Shown here piece by piece: positions 35,311 through 44,692 of a stretch of 64,000 bases of DNA (its first letter is position 1; every line of letters starts with the position of its first letter). Both the position numbers and the translations under genes were made by a program. The notes beneath the pieces are model-generated. The model made no database searches. It was given only the letters and a program-made list of their open reading frames with translations, and was not told where the DNA came from. The stretch is from positions 62,001 to 126,000 of the forward strand of contig JAJDZV010000007.1 of assembly GCA_022824465.1 (NCBI GenBank), read 5' to 3'. The DNA is from Anaerolineae bacterium. GTDB lineage: Bacteria; Chloroflexota; Anaerolineae; Aggregatilineales; Phototrophicaceae.

Positions 35311-36152
35311 TCGACAAGCGATACTTGCTGGATTCCAGCCAGATGGCCGAGTTTGTGGCGCGCGGCTTTCTGCGCTTCGACGACTTGGTTCCCGATGATA
35401 TCAACCAAGCCGTGATGCGCGAAATTGACAGAGGCGCGATTAATGGCGCACCCGCCGGAACGCCGCTTTCGCTCTGTTATCAGGGAACCGCCATTCGCCG
35501 TATGCTTGACCTGCCGCAGATCCAAGGCTTGATCCACAGTCTTGTCGGCGAAGACCCGCTCTTTGATCACGACGCGATCCATGTGCGCGAGCCAAAGCAA
35601 GGCAAGGCGCAAGGGCTGCATGCCGATTCCATTATCGACTGCCGGACGCACTTCGATATTCAGATCATGTACTTCCCGCATGATGTGCCGTTGGAAATGG
35701 GCGGGACGCTGCTCTTGCCGGGCAGTCACTTCCGCCGCGTCAACGAAGCTGACGTCGCCGCCTACCAGAATATGCGCGGCCAAATCGCGATGGTCTGCAA
35801 AGCCGGCGCCGTGCTTGTTCTGCATCACGGCATCTGGCATTGCGGACGCCAGAACCAAACCGACCGCCGGCGCTATATGTTCAAGCTCCGGCTCAACCCG
35901 GCTGTGCGGCAATTGCGCCTCTGGAACACCGACGACCTGGACGAAGGATACGGCGCGCCCAAGGAAATCCACGCCGGCTTGGACCGCGACGGCAGCGTTC
36001 AGGACATCCTCAGCCGGCGCGAACCCTGGTTCGAGGAAGCCTCGGGGCGGCTGGAGATCGTCAACCGCATCAAGCTCTGGCGCTTTCTCACGGGAGACGA
36101 TAGCTTTGATGTGCATTACTGGTTGAGCCGCCTGGAGAACATGCCGGCGTAG
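35307..36152 (+). CDS. Phytanoyl-CoA dioxygenase (PhyH) family Fe(II)/2-oxoglutarate oxygenase
   Basis: A 281-residue PhyH-family oxygenase. The iron triad can be read as His105-x-Asp107 (LHADS) and His178 (HHGIWHCG), with a 2-oxoglutarate-binding Arg near 187-189. GGTLLLPGSHFR (132-143) is characteristic. PhyH proteins are strongly expanded in marine and sponge-associated bacteria, with mostly unknown substrates. Overlaps the upstream 94-residue gene by four bases. Confidence 0.92.
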   Translation: MIDKRYLLDSSQMAEFVARGFLRFDDLVPDDINQAVMREIDRGAINGAPAGTPLSLCYQGTAIRRMLDLPQIQGLIHSLVGEDPLFDHDAIHVREPKQGKAQGLHADSIIDCRTHFDIQIMYFPHDVPLEMGGTLLLPGSHFRRVNEADVAAYQNMRGQIAMVCKAGAVLVLHHGIWHCGRQNQTDRRRYMFKLRLNPAVRQLRLWNTDDLDEGYGAPKEIHAGLDRDGSVQDILSRREPWFEEASGRLEIVNRIKLWRFLTGDDSFDVHYWLSRLENMPA

Positions 36153-36365
36153 GCGGGGAAACCGCTGGCAAGATCGCCATTTCGACATTTATGGCGCCGA
36201 GAATCGGTGATTTTGCCGGAGTAGCGGCCTGGCATTGCCTTTCCGCACAGGCTATCTTTCCCCAAATTCGCCCTACCAGAGCGGGCAGAATCAACTATAC
36301 TGGGTCGTCGATTTGTGAAAGATGACGCGGGCCGCGCGCCCGCTCGAGAGAGGCTTCGCAACTTT

Positions 36366-36992
36366 ATGGCTTCATACCACGGACCTAAAGCCAAACCCCA
36401 ACGCCGCTTCGGCGAGTTGCTGGTGCCGCGCCCGAAATACTCGCGCATCCTGGAAGACCGCGCCTATCCGCCCGGCGAGCACGGACGTGAGAAATCCTTC
36501 CGTTCCGGACGGCGCAGCAACTACGCGCTTCAACTGGAAGAGAAGCAGAAACTGTCCTTCATCTACAACGTGCGCGAGCGGCAGTTGCGCAACTACTACA
36601 AGAAAGCCGCTTTGATGCCCGGTCCAACGGGCGTCAATTTGTTGAGCCTGCTTGAGCGTCGCCTCGACAACATCGTCTATCGCTCGGGCTTGGCCGCCAC
36701 CATCTGGTCGGCGCGGCAAATCGTTGGGCACGGCCATATCAACGTCAACGGAAGACGCGTGAACCTGCCCTCGTACCAGGTCCGCCCCCAGGATGTCATC
36801 GAAGTGTCGGACAAGATGAAGAAGAACGTGCATATCCAGGAGTGGATCCAGCAGTCAGCCTACTTCCCGCCCTATTTGACGGTGGATAAAGACAGCTTCC
36901 GCGTCACCCTGGATCGCGCGCCGGAAGAAGGCGAGGTGCAGACGCCGGTGGACATTCAGCAAGTCGTAGAGTTCTACAACCGCTTGACCTAA
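36366..36992 (+). CDS. rpsD: Ribosomal protein S4
   Basis: A 208-residue S4. It starts [15 protein letters not shown], has no CxxC zinc-binding cysteines in its N-terminal domain (C- form), and shows the S4 RNA-binding domain [15 protein letters not shown] and [17 protein letters not shown]. It is encoded alone, not in the alpha operon. I chose the ATG at 36366 rather than a longer frame opening at 36315. A terminator follows. Confidence 0.96.
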   Translation: MASYHGPKAKPQRRFGELLVPRPKYSRILEDRAYPPGEHGREKSFRSGRRSNYALQLEEKQKLSFIYNVRERQLRNYYKKAALMPGPTGVNLLSLLERRLDNIVYRSGLAATIWSARQIVGHGHINVNGRRVNLPSYQVRPQDVIEVSDKMKKNVHIQEWIQQSAYFPPYLTVDKDSFRVTLDRAPEEGEVQTPVDIQQVVEFYNRLT

Positions 36993-37020
36993 CTGCAGCG
37001 CAATCCGATAGGCGCCCTAG

Positions 37021-37050
37021 AGGAACGCCAAGCTGCGTTCCTTTGTTTGT
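37021..37050 (+). terminator. Rho-independent terminator after rpsD
   Basis: Perfect 8-bp stem AGGAACGC / GCGTTCCT (37021-37028 with 37035-37042), 6-base loop, then TTGTTTGT. Only the plus strand has a T-rich tail. Confidence 0.85.
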
Positions 37051-37067
37051 ATGTTTGGCGCCGAGGC

Positions 37068-38192
37068 CTATGCCAGGCGCTTTCTCACGACGGCTTCATC
37101 CAATTCCACTCCCAAGCCGGGCGCGGTCGGCGGCGTGATGGTCCCGTTCTCGAAGCGTATCGGTTCTTTCAGAATATCGCTGTGCAAGCGGTTGGCGTTG
37201 AACTCCTGAATCAGAAAGTTCGGCGAACAGGCATCGAGTTGAACGGCGGCCGCGGCTGCCACCGGACCGCAGTACATATGCGGCGCAATCATGGCGTAGT
37301 GCGCCTCCGCCATGCCGGCGATCTTCTTCGCCTCCAGTATGCCGCCGCATTGGCCGACATCCAGTTGAATGATCTGCGCCGCCTGTTTCTTGAGCAGGTC
37401 GGCGAACTCGAACTTCGTGACCAAGCGTTCGCCGCTGGCGATGGGAATGCTGGTATGCGCCGCGACTCGCGCCATCTCATCAACATTCTCCGGTGGCACC
37501 GGTTCCTCAAACCAGAAGGGGCTGAACTCCTCCAGCTCCTTGGCGACGCGAATGGCGACCGCCGTGCTAAACTGCCCGTGCGTGCCGATGCCGACCTCCA
37601 GATGATCGCCGACGGCGTCGCGGATCGCCTGGAAGATCTCGGCGATCCGGCGAATCGCGCTCAGTGAGAAATCGCGCGGATGCGGAAACAGAGGCGTGAA
37701 GGGATCGAACTTGCAGGCGGAGTTTCCTTCCTCCACCAGCTTGCTTGCGATCTCGCCGGCTTTTCGCGGGTCTTCCCAGATGCCCTCGGTCGGCATGTAA
37801 GCGTAAGCGCGCAGTTGCTCGCGCATTTGCCCGCCCAGCAGATTGTACACCGGCTGCTCGGTCGCCTTGCCGACGATATCCCACAGAGCCATCTCGATGG
37901 CGCTAAGCGCCGGCGTCAGCGCCAAGCCCGGATGACGCCAATCGTGGCGGGAGGCGTAAATCTCTTGCCAGATCCGCTCAATCTGAAACGGGCTCTTGCC
38001 GATCACGAATTCTTCGCAGAGCTCCTCGAGCAGGCCGATCTGCGAGTCGAGGCGGCGCGCCAAGCCGGTCGGACGTTCGCCCAAGCCGATGATGCCTTCG
38101 TCCGTGGTCAACTGAACGAATAGCCAATAACGTCCGCCGCGATATGGCTCAATGTTGGCAATGAGAATTGTTTCAAGGCCGGTGACCTTCAT
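37068..38192 (-). CDS. Enolase-superfamily (mandelate racemase/galactonate dehydratase-like) protein
   Basis: A 374-residue protein with an N-terminal capping domain and C-terminal barrel. Spacing matches D-galactonate dehydratase: His205, Glu229, Glu255 and His305 fall at the intervals known for that enzyme's His185, Glu209, Glu235 and His285. However, the position of the first metal-binding Asp is Gly203 (GIGTHGQ). Sugar-acid dehydratase or a diverged activity are both possible. GAGGAG lies upstream of the ATG. Followed upstream by a sugar isomerase-like gene on the same strand. Confidence 0.85.
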   Translation of the reverse strand: MKVTGLETILIANIEPYRGGRYWLFVQLTTDEGIIGLGERPTGLARRLDSQIGLLEELCEEFVIGKSPFQIERIWQEIYASRHDWRHPGLALTPALSAIEMALWDIVGKATEQPVYNLLGGQMREQLRAYAYMPTEGIWEDPRKAGEIASKLVEEGNSACKFDPFTPLFPHPRDFSLSAIRRIAEIFQAIRDAVGDHLEVGIGTHGQFSTAVAIRVAKELEEFSPFWFEEPVPPENVDEMARVAAHTSIPIASGERLVTKFEFADLLKKQAAQIIQLDVGQCGGILEAKKIAGMAEAHYAMIAPHMYCGPVAAAAAVQLDACSPNFLIQEFNANRLHSDILKEPIRFENGTITPPTAPGLGVELDEAVVRKRLA

Positions 38193-38318
38193 GCGCCATC
38201 GCTCCTCTAAGAATCAACCCGTCGCCAGCCGTACGCCAGCGCATAACCCTCGCGCCGCTTGGGCGCAAGGCAGCCGTTGTCGCCTTATTGACAGCGACGA
38301 CGCAGGCCCGATTGCAGA

Positions 38319-39182
38319 TTACGGCTGGAAGGCGTCGCCGAAGATCGCTTGCACCTCGCCGCGCAGTTCCTCGACCGCTTCCCGCAACTCGCGCGTATCG
38401 CGATAAAGTTGATAGGGATGCCCGCCCAGAAGCATTACCGGTCCATCGAAGCCGTTGTCGCGCGCCATTGTCAGGCAATGCTTGGAGTCTTCGACATCAA
38501 TCGCGCCGCTCTCGTCGATCGCGACCCACTGGTGAATCGCCGTCGCCCGCGGCACGAGCCTGGTCAAAGTCTGGTATTTGTCGGGTCCCCTGGCATTGCC
38601 AAAATCCGCCACCAGTCCATAATCCCTCTCCGAAAGGTCGAGCATGCGCAGCAGGTCGTCGGCGTCTTTATTGAAGACCTTGTAGTTCTCCGTCGCCGGC
38701 GCCACGCCGCATGCAACGCTGTAGTCGTAAAGCGCCTGGAAAGCGGCAGCGCAGCTGGCAATCGTTTCCGGCTTTGGATCGCTGTCACCGGGCACATAGC
38801 GTATGCCGCTGGATCCCAGCTCGGCGGCGATTTCGATCCAGCGTTTTGTCAGCGCGATGCTGGCGCTGCTCTCGTCGGGGTCAGGGCTGCCGATTTCGCC
38901 GATGTCGACAAGCAGTTGATACAATTCCACATTGGCTGATTCGAAAGCCGCTCGCAACTCAGCCAGGTAGCTCGGCTCAATGCTGGGGATATGCTGAATG
39001 CAGAGATCGACGCAGTGGATGCCGAGCGCGGCTGCCTCCGCCGGGAAATCCAGCAGATCGAGCGTCGGCGTCGCATTAAAATTGCCGGAGACGCCTTTCC
39101 CGTCCGCGTCCAACTCAAACCATGGGTCCCCCAGCGCATCCGGCAGATGCAAGGAGAAACTGGACAATCCTGCGCGCGCCAT
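38319..39182 (-). CDS. Xylose isomerase-like TIM barrel (sugar phosphate isomerase/epimerase family)
   Basis: A 287-residue AP_endonuc_2-type barrel. Metal-site candidates include ATENYK (Glu near 164), GLVADFGNARG (Asp) and the late HQWVAIDESG. Such proteins isomerise or epimerise keto sugars, or cut other polyol substrates. GAGAGG eight bases before the ATG at 39182 decides the start. It is 126 bases upstream of the enolase-superfamily gene on the same strand and probably works on a related sugar acid (inference). Confidence 0.82.
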   Translation of the reverse strand: MARAGLSSFSLHLPDALGDPWFELDADGKGVSGNFNATPTLDLLDFPAEAAALGIHCVDLCIQHIPSIEPSYLAELRAAFESANVELYQLLVDIGEIGSPDPDESSASIALTKRWIEIAAELGSSGIRYVPGDSDPKPETIASCAAAFQALYDYSVACGVAPATENYKVFNKDADDLLRMLDLSERDYGLVADFGNARGPDKYQTLTRLVPRATAIHQWVAIDESGAIDVEDSKHCLTMARDNGFDGPVMLLGGHPYQLYRDTRELREAVEELRGEVQAIFGDAFQP

Positions 39183-39299
39183 CAGCAATTCCTCTCTACT
39201 TCGACATATCCTCTCTTAGACCTGCGCCAAACTTTACCACCACTTGCGCCTCGCGCACCACCCACTTGCCCCATGCGGCAGGCATCCGGCGCGCAGATG

Positions 39300-39785
39300 T
39301 CATCGGCTCGAGTCATCCAATTTGCGCGTCCGGTTGATAATCTGCGTCGTGCTCCGCTGCGGCAGGTATTCGATCAGCTCGATACGCCCGCCGTAGGCTT
39401 CGACAGTAGCGCGCTCGGGCAGCGGCTTGTCTTCATAGTCGCCGCCTTTGACATAGATATCCGGTTGCAGCGCCCGCAGCAAGCTGTCGGCGGTGTCTTC
39501 CTCGAAGATGATTACAGCGGTCACCGGCGCAAGCGCCGCCAGCAAGCGCGCGCGCTCGTCGGCCGGCACAAGCGGACGCCCGGGTCCTTTCAGGCGGGTG
39601 GTGGAGGCGTCGCCGTTCAAGCCGACGAAGAGCGCATCGCCCAGCGCCCGCGCCTTTTCCAGGTAGTCCAGATGCCCGACATGCAGCAGGTCGAAGTGGC
39701 CGTTGGTGAAGACCAGGCTCTTGCCTTGGTTGCGCAGCGCCTGGCGCAGGTCTTGCGCTTCGGCTATTTCCAGCGACATACTCAT
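39300..39785 (-). CDS. rfaE2: Heptose-1-phosphate adenylyltransferase-like nucleotidyltransferase
   Basis: A 161-residue cytidylyltransferase-fold protein. FTNGHFDLLHVGHLDYL holds the H-x-G-H motif and VYVKGGDYEDKPLPE-like and NRTRKL segments match the RfaE2/HldE C-terminal domain. It would activate a heptose 1-phosphate to ADP- or GDP-type sugar. The kinase domain (HldE N-terminal) is absent. It overlaps no gene but begins 5 bases after the DUF3052 stop, so it is part of the pepF operon. Confidence 0.85.
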   Translation of the reverse strand: MSMSLEIAEAQDLRQALRNQGKSLVFTNGHFDLLHVGHLDYLEKARALGDALFVGLNGDASTTRLKGPGRPLVPADERARLLAALAPVTAVIIFEEDTADSLLRALQPDIYVKGGDYEDKPLPERATVEAYGGRIELIEYLPQRSTTQIINRTRKLDDSSR

Positions 39786-39790
39786 TGATA

Positions 39791-40201
39791 TCAGCGATCC
39801 CTCAGACGATACACCAGCTTCAAGCCCGACCATTGCGCGTCGATGGCGGCGACTTTCACATCGACCAAGCCACCCGCCAGCGCCACTTCGCGCACGACAT
39901 CCTCCGTGATATCGGTCGGCATCTTGGCGGCGCGCTTATACCATGAAATCCACAACATGCCGTCTTTCTTGATCGCCGCTTTCAGCTTCCCGAAGGCGGC
40001 TTCATAGTCCGTCCGCCAGACAAAAAAGGCTTGCACAAATCCATAGGCGTCATGCCGAAGCGCCGCGTCAACCGTCACGTCAGCCGGCAATTCGCCAAGC
40101 GAGTCCAGATAGCCAGCTGGCGCGTTCAGCAGCGCCACCCGCTGACCCGGTTTGATGCCCAGCTTCTTGACCAGGGGCCTTCCCGAGTAGCCAGCCGTCA
40201 T
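39791..40201 (-). CDS. DUF3052 family protein
   Basis: A 136-residue protein with GYSGRPLVKKLGIKPGQRVALLNAP at the start and a late DGMLWISWYKR, typical of DUF3052. The fold resembles a small SAM-methyltransferase remnant without a catalytic site; function unknown. Lies nine bases downstream of pepF. Confidence 0.85.
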   Translation of the reverse strand: MTAGYSGRPLVKKLGIKPGQRVALLNAPAGYLDSLGELPADVTVDAALRHDAYGFVQAFFVWRTDYEAAFGKLKAAIKKDGMLWISWYKRAAKMPTDITEDVVREVALAGGLVDVKVAAIDAQWSGLKLVYRLRDR

Positions 40202-40210
40202 AGCTGCCGC

Positions 40211-42034
40211 CTAGACGAACTTCTTCGGATATAGCGCGCGCGCCAGCGTCTCCGCCTGGCTCACCCACTCGTCGATTACGTCAAGGCCCTTTTGCCAAAA
40301 GCCGGGATCGTTAATGTCTACGCCGACCTTCGCCAGCAAGCGGTCGGGATAATCCGAATCGCCAGCCGCCAGCAAGTCGAGGTACTTCGGCACAAAGGCC
40401 TCGCCCTGCTCCTGATAAATCCGATAAAGCGCCAGCACCAAAAGCTCGCCAAAGGAATAGGCGTAGACATAGCCGGGCGTATGCAGGAAATGGGGCACAT
40501 AACTCCACCAACTGCCGTATTCCTCGGTGATCGTCACGCTGTCGCCAAACATATCGCGCTGTGTCTCCAGCCATAGCTGGTTCAAACGCTCGGACGTCAG
40601 CTCGCCTTCGCTGCGGCGCGCATTGTGCATCTTGTCTTCGAAGCGATTCATCGACACCTGACGAAAGACCGTCGCGAATGTATCTTCGATCTTCTCCGTC
40701 AGCATCGACAACTGGACTTCCCGGTCGTCTTCAGCCGCCATCAAATCCTGGAAGACCAACATCTCGGCGAAGGTCGAGGCCATCTCGGCGGTGGTCAGTG
40801 GCGTATAAAGGGCGAAGAGTCCGCTTTCCATCCCCGACAGATACATGTGGATGCCATGTCCCAGTTCATGCGCCAGAGTCGTGACATCGCGCCCGTCTCC
40901 CAGGTAGTTGAGAAAGACGAAGGGATTGGCTGAGGCGACGGTGGAGGCCGCGAAGGCGCCGCCGCGCTTGTTCGGCAGAACCGGCGCGTGTATCCAGTTC
41001 TTGTCGAAGAATTGCTGAGCCACCGTCTTCATGCGCGGGCTGAATCCGTTGAAGGCTTCCAGGACGATATCGCGCGCCCGCTTCCAGACGTAGAAGGCGT
41101 CGCTCTCCTTCAAGTTCAATGGCGCGTACCGGTCGTAATCGTATAGCTCGTCGTAACCCAGCAGCGCCCGCTTCAGCTCATAGTGGCGCGCGACCAAGCC
41201 GTAATTGCTCGTGACAGTCGCGATCAATGCCTCGACCACTTCATCGCCGGCTTTATTACTCAAGTTGCGCGAGGATATCCAACTGGCGTAACCGCGGCGG
41301 CGGTCGCTGTTGGCTTTGTCCAGCGCCAGCGTATTGAAGATGAAGGTCAGCTCCATCGACTTCTCCTGGAGCTTGTCCGTCAGCTTGCGCCAGGCCATTT
41401 CGCGCACGTCGCGGTCGGTGTCGCGCAGCTTGTTGAGCACGAAGGTCATATTGACTTCGTCTCCCAGCCAGTCGAAGCGGAAGGCGCTTGTGAGCTGGGT
41501 GAAGAAGCGCGTCCAGGCGCCGCTGCCGGTGACCTGCTTCTCGATGATGATGCGCTCCTCGGCTTCGCTGAGGTTGTAGGGACGGTAGCGCCGCTCAGCT
41601 TCCAGATAGTAGCGATATTTCGCAACTGCCGGCTCATCCAGGATCCGCGCGGCCGCGTCATCGTCCAGCGCGTTCCATTCAAGGTCGAAGAAGACCAGCT
41701 TTTGGCTGAGGCGCGCTTCCAGCTCCTCGATCCGCGCGACCGCCGCTTGATAGGCCGCCTCGCTGGTGTCGACCGAGAAGTTGAGGAAGGCGAAGGCGCC
41801 CAAGCGTCCGCGCATATCGTAGATCGTTTCCAGCGCCTCGTAAGCGCTGACGAAATCCTCAGCGCGCATCTCCGCGACTTTTCCCCGCCAGCGCGCCTGA
41901 AAGTCGTCGACCAGCCCCTCGAGCCGCTTGATATCGGCGTCAATCTGCGGATCATCCACGCTGTCGTAAAAGACCGACAGGTCCCAAACAACTTCTTCGG
42001 CGCCGGTGAGGCGCTCTTGCGCCGCTTCGCTCAT
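40211..42034 (-). CDS. pepF: Oligoendopeptidase F-type metallopeptidase (M3B)
   Basis: A 607-residue M3 peptidase. The zinc motif HELGH is at residues 389-393, with the third ligand Glu in STFAEML about 25 residues later. The N-terminal helical domain covers about 20-330. It degrades oligopeptides in the cytoplasm. Start at 42034 matches the family length; the frame upstream is open but lacks conservation and carries a repeat. Confidence 0.95.
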   Translation of the reverse strand: MSEAAQERLTGAEEVVWDLSVFYDSVDDPQIDADIKRLEGLVDDFQARWRGKVAEMRAEDFVSAYEALETIYDMRGRLGAFAFLNFSVDTSEAAYQAAVARIEELEARLSQKLVFFDLEWNALDDDAAARILDEPAVAKYRYYLEAERRYRPYNLSEAEERIIIEKQVTGSGAWTRFFTQLTSAFRFDWLGDEVNMTFVLNKLRDTDRDVREMAWRKLTDKLQEKSMELTFIFNTLALDKANSDRRRGYASWISSRNLSNKAGDEVVEALIATVTSNYGLVARHYELKRALLGYDELYDYDRYAPLNLKESDAFYVWKRARDIVLEAFNGFSPRMKTVAQQFFDKNWIHAPVLPNKRGGAFAASTVASANPFVFLNYLGDGRDVTTLAHELGHGIHMYLSGMESGLFALYTPLTTAEMASTFAEMLVFQDLMAAEDDREVQLSMLTEKIEDTFATVFRQVSMNRFEDKMHNARRSEGELTSERLNQLWLETQRDMFGDSVTITEEYGSWWSYVPHFLHTPGYVYAYSFGELLVLALYRIYQEQGEAFVPKYLDLLAAGDSDYPDRLLAKVGVDINDPGFWQKGLDVIDEWVSQAETLARALYPKKFV

Positions 42035-42400
42035 CGCATTCTCGCTCTTGTGTCTGTGGCTAAGATCAGGTCGCAATCCTAGCAGAATCGGCGAATTCGT
42101 ATAGGGGCGACCGGCCTCTGGTCGCGCCGGGATATCGCGCCCTTGTGGAATAGCGCCGGCCTGACTCGCGCCAATGCTCAACCGGAGGGTAAAAGCCGTT
42201 CCCGATGTTTGCGAGTGGCGCAAGACTCACATGCATGTCAAAGGAAGCCAGGAGAAGCGCGAAGCCATGCTGTCAACACCAGCAAGTCGTTCGACAATGT
42301 CGAGCGCCTTGAAGCACCTTATGAAGAAAAGCCGCCGAAGGGATTCTGGCACGACTGGCCGTTTCCAACGCCAGTAAGATACAGACCCGGAATCCAGCCG
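42035..42400. other. Intergenic region
   Basis: A 366-base spacer between two leftward genes. It contains a copy of the palindromic 27-bp family at 42102-42130; I see no gene or RNA in the rest. Confidence 0.5.
42102..42130. repeat. Dispersed palindromic unit, diverged copy (29 bp)
   Basis: TAGGGGCGACC and GGTCGCGCC arms; slightly longer and more diverged than the 27-bp copies. Confidence 0.45.
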
Positions 42401-43456
42401 CTACCGCCCAGCCCGCGACTGCGGCACCGCGAAGATCATCCGCCCGGTGGGGCGGTTGATCAGCTTCGTGACCTCGACGCCGACCTTGCGGTCCATATAC
42501 CGCTGGCCCGATTCCACCACCACCATCGTGCCATCATCAAGATAGCCCACGCCTTGGTTGGGATCCCGGCCCTCCTGGATGATGCGGATGTCAAAGGTTT
42601 CGCCCGGGATATATACCGAGCGCACGGCGTTAGCCAGCGCGTTGATATTCAGCACATCGACGCCTTGGGCATCAGCCACCTGGTTGAGATTGAAGTCGTT
42701 GGTCACCAGCGAGGCGTTCAACTGTATCGATAGCGCCACCAGCTTGGCATCCACTTCGCCGAAGCCTTCCGGATCATCGTCGACGATCTTGACCGGTATA
42801 TCGTTGTTGCGCTGCAATTCATTGAGTTTTGCCAAGCCGCGCCGACCACGATTGCGCCGCAGCGGATCGGATGAATCGGCGACGCGGTGCAGCTCGCTCA
42901 GCACAAACCGCGGAAGGACTAAGGCGCCACCGATGAAACCGGTCTCGGCGATTTCCACGATGCGCCCGTCGATCAAGACGCTGGTATCCAGCAGCAATTG
43001 CCGCGCTGCGAAGGGCTGAAAGCGCCGTTGACGCCCCAGCAGTTTCTCGCTGACCCAATCGACGATCTCGCCCGAGCGGATATTGAAAAGATGCATGCCC
43101 AGATAACCGCAGACCACCGACACGATCGCCGGCAGGATTCGACCCACTGGGTCGCCCAATAGCGACAGCGGGAAAGCCAGCATCAGCGCCACCGTCAGGC
43201 CGATCAAGCCGCCGAATATCGCCAGGATCAGCCGAGGCACGGTCATCTCGTTGGCCGCTCTGCGCCAGGCGCGCAAGGGCAAAACGGTGATCCAGGGCGT
43301 CGCAATCAAGCCGACAAGCGCGCCCAAGCCGAAGAATATCAGCGATGCTTCATCGGCGCTGAATTGCGTCAGATGCGCCAATGACGCGCCCAGACGAACG
43401 CCGATGAATGAAAACACGACCAAGCCAATTAAGCGGCACAATAGCATTGAGATCAT
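42401..43456 (-). CDS. PIN and TRAM domain membrane protein (YacL-like)
   Basis: A 351-residue protein: about four membrane spans in the first 140 residues, a PIN nuclease domain (LLLDTSVLIDGRI at about 155-167 with acidic residues; later VALSIQLNASLVTNDF) and a C-terminal TRAM domain. YacL-like proteins are proposed membrane-tethered RNases. GAGAGGCGG precedes the ATG. Fairly common in Chloroflexota and Firmicutes. Confidence 0.9.
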   Translation of the reverse strand: MISMLLCRLIGLVVFSFIGVRLGASLAHLTQFSADEASLIFFGLGALVGLIATPWITVLPLRAWRRAANEMTVPRLILAIFGGLIGLTVALMLAFPLSLLGDPVGRILPAIVSVVCGYLGMHLFNIRSGEIVDWVSEKLLGRQRRFQPFAARQLLLDTSVLIDGRIVEIAETGFIGGALVLPRFVLSELHRVADSSDPLRRNRGRRGLAKLNELQRNNDIPVKIVDDDPEGFGEVDAKLVALSIQLNASLVTNDFNLNQVADAQGVDVLNINALANAVRSVYIPGETFDIRIIQEGRDPNQGVGYLDDGTMVVVESGQRYMDRKVGVEVTKLINRPTGRMIFAVPQSRAGR

Positions 43457-43771
43457 AAACCGCCTCTCTCCCGTGCTTAGCCTGATCTGTGTCCCGTCAA
43501 AGCGACCGGCTGATGAGCAATGCGCCTGAGTGCAGATGAGGATAAACAACAAAATCTATTCGATGACAGATACCGGTCTCCAACCGGAATGCCGCAGTCG
43601 CGCAATTCATCATGTATTCCGCAAAAAGCGCCGGGCAAACATCTGTCTGATTCTTATTGTAGCCGCAGAACCTAGCGTATACAAAGGTTTCCAGCTACAA
43701 ATGCCGGGCAAGCGCAGAAGGTTCGACGCGAAATCGCCGTATTCGAATCGCCGCCGAAGCGATGTCTCACA
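43457..43771. other. Intergenic region
   Basis: A 315-base spacer between two leftward genes. I see no gene, RNA or clear terminator in it. Confidence 0.4.
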
Positions 43772-44494
43772 CTATCGCGCCTGCGCCTTCGGTCGCTGAT
43801 AAGTCATTGTCAGCGCAGGCTGCTCGCCTGCAGCGGCGCGCCGGCGCCTCATCCGCGCGATCCGCAGTCTGCGCGTGTAGTTGCCGAGCAAATAACCCTG
43901 CACCGGCACAAAGAGGAAGAGCCCCAACAGCAAAACCGGCGTCAGCAGCAGCAGCGTCATGCTCGCGGCCAGCGACGCGATCAGCCAGCGCAGCGCCAGC
44001 CCGAAATTCGTCTGCAGCGTCCGCAGCAGCCGGCTGAACTGATAGAAATACGCCGTCTCCCAAGTCTCCGCATAGCGCGCCAGGGCGATCGCGAACAGCG
44101 ACCAGACGAAGACCAGATACAGCAGCAGTAGGGGCAGCAAGCCAGCGACTATGCCGGCGTAGGTAATCCCGCCGAACAGGCTGACCGCGAGGGCGGCGCG
44201 GAAGACATACAGAAAGGCCAGCGCCAGCGCCAGCGGCAAATGATAAATGACAAGCGCGACCAGGACCGAGAAGCCCCGGCTGATATCCTCGCCGATGTGG
44301 TTCCAAGCCGGTAGCGGCCGCGGGTAGTCGTTGCTGACGTTGTGGACAAGCTCCGACAAATAACCCAAAAGGGCGCACAAGCTGATCAAACCGATCACCG
44401 GTAGCGGGATCAGCAGCACGAAAACCGCGGTCTCCCCCAGCTTGATCAAGAACTGCCGATCATGAAACGCGTAAGTAAGAGCGTGAAGTCTCAT
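43772..44494 (-). CDS. DUF4013 multi-pass membrane protein
   Basis: A 240-residue protein with about six spans. The DUF4013 hallmark is visible at residues 28-65: LLGYLSELVHNV then RPLPAWNHIGEDISRGF. Function unknown. The frame extends to a TTG at 44596, but family members begin close to the F-H-D-R-Q-F segment, so I place the start at the ATG at 44494. Divergent from the GT9 gene. Confidence 0.8.
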   Translation of the reverse strand: MRLHALTYAFHDRQFLIKLGETAVFVLLIPLPVIGLISLCALLGYLSELVHNVSNDYPRPLPAWNHIGEDISRGFSVLVALVIYHLPLALALAFLYVFRAALAVSLFGGITYAGIVAGLLPLLLLYLVFVWSLFAIALARYAETWETAYFYQFSRLLRTLQTNFGLALRWLIASLAASMTLLLLTPVLLLGLFLFVPVQGYLLGNYTRRLRIARMRRRRAAAGEQPALTMTYQRPKAQAR

Positions 44495-44692
44495 CGTGGC
44501 ATACAGCCCAGTTATTAGGCTGATTAAAAGTAAGCTTAACATCATAAAAGGCGTCGTCAAGCCGCCAAGGCCGATCCGAAAAAGGTATCGTATCAAGGGA
44601 GCGCCACGACAGACTTGCAGCTGGCACTATGCCGCACGCGCGCTCTGCATTACATTTGCGGTTGCCATGCCCACTCTCGCGAGCGTGAAGTC

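Noticed and set aside
42143..42733. Rightward 196-residue frame upstream of the PIN-TRAM gene end
   Set aside because: Mostly the complement of the PIN-TRAM gene and no ribosome-binding site or motif.
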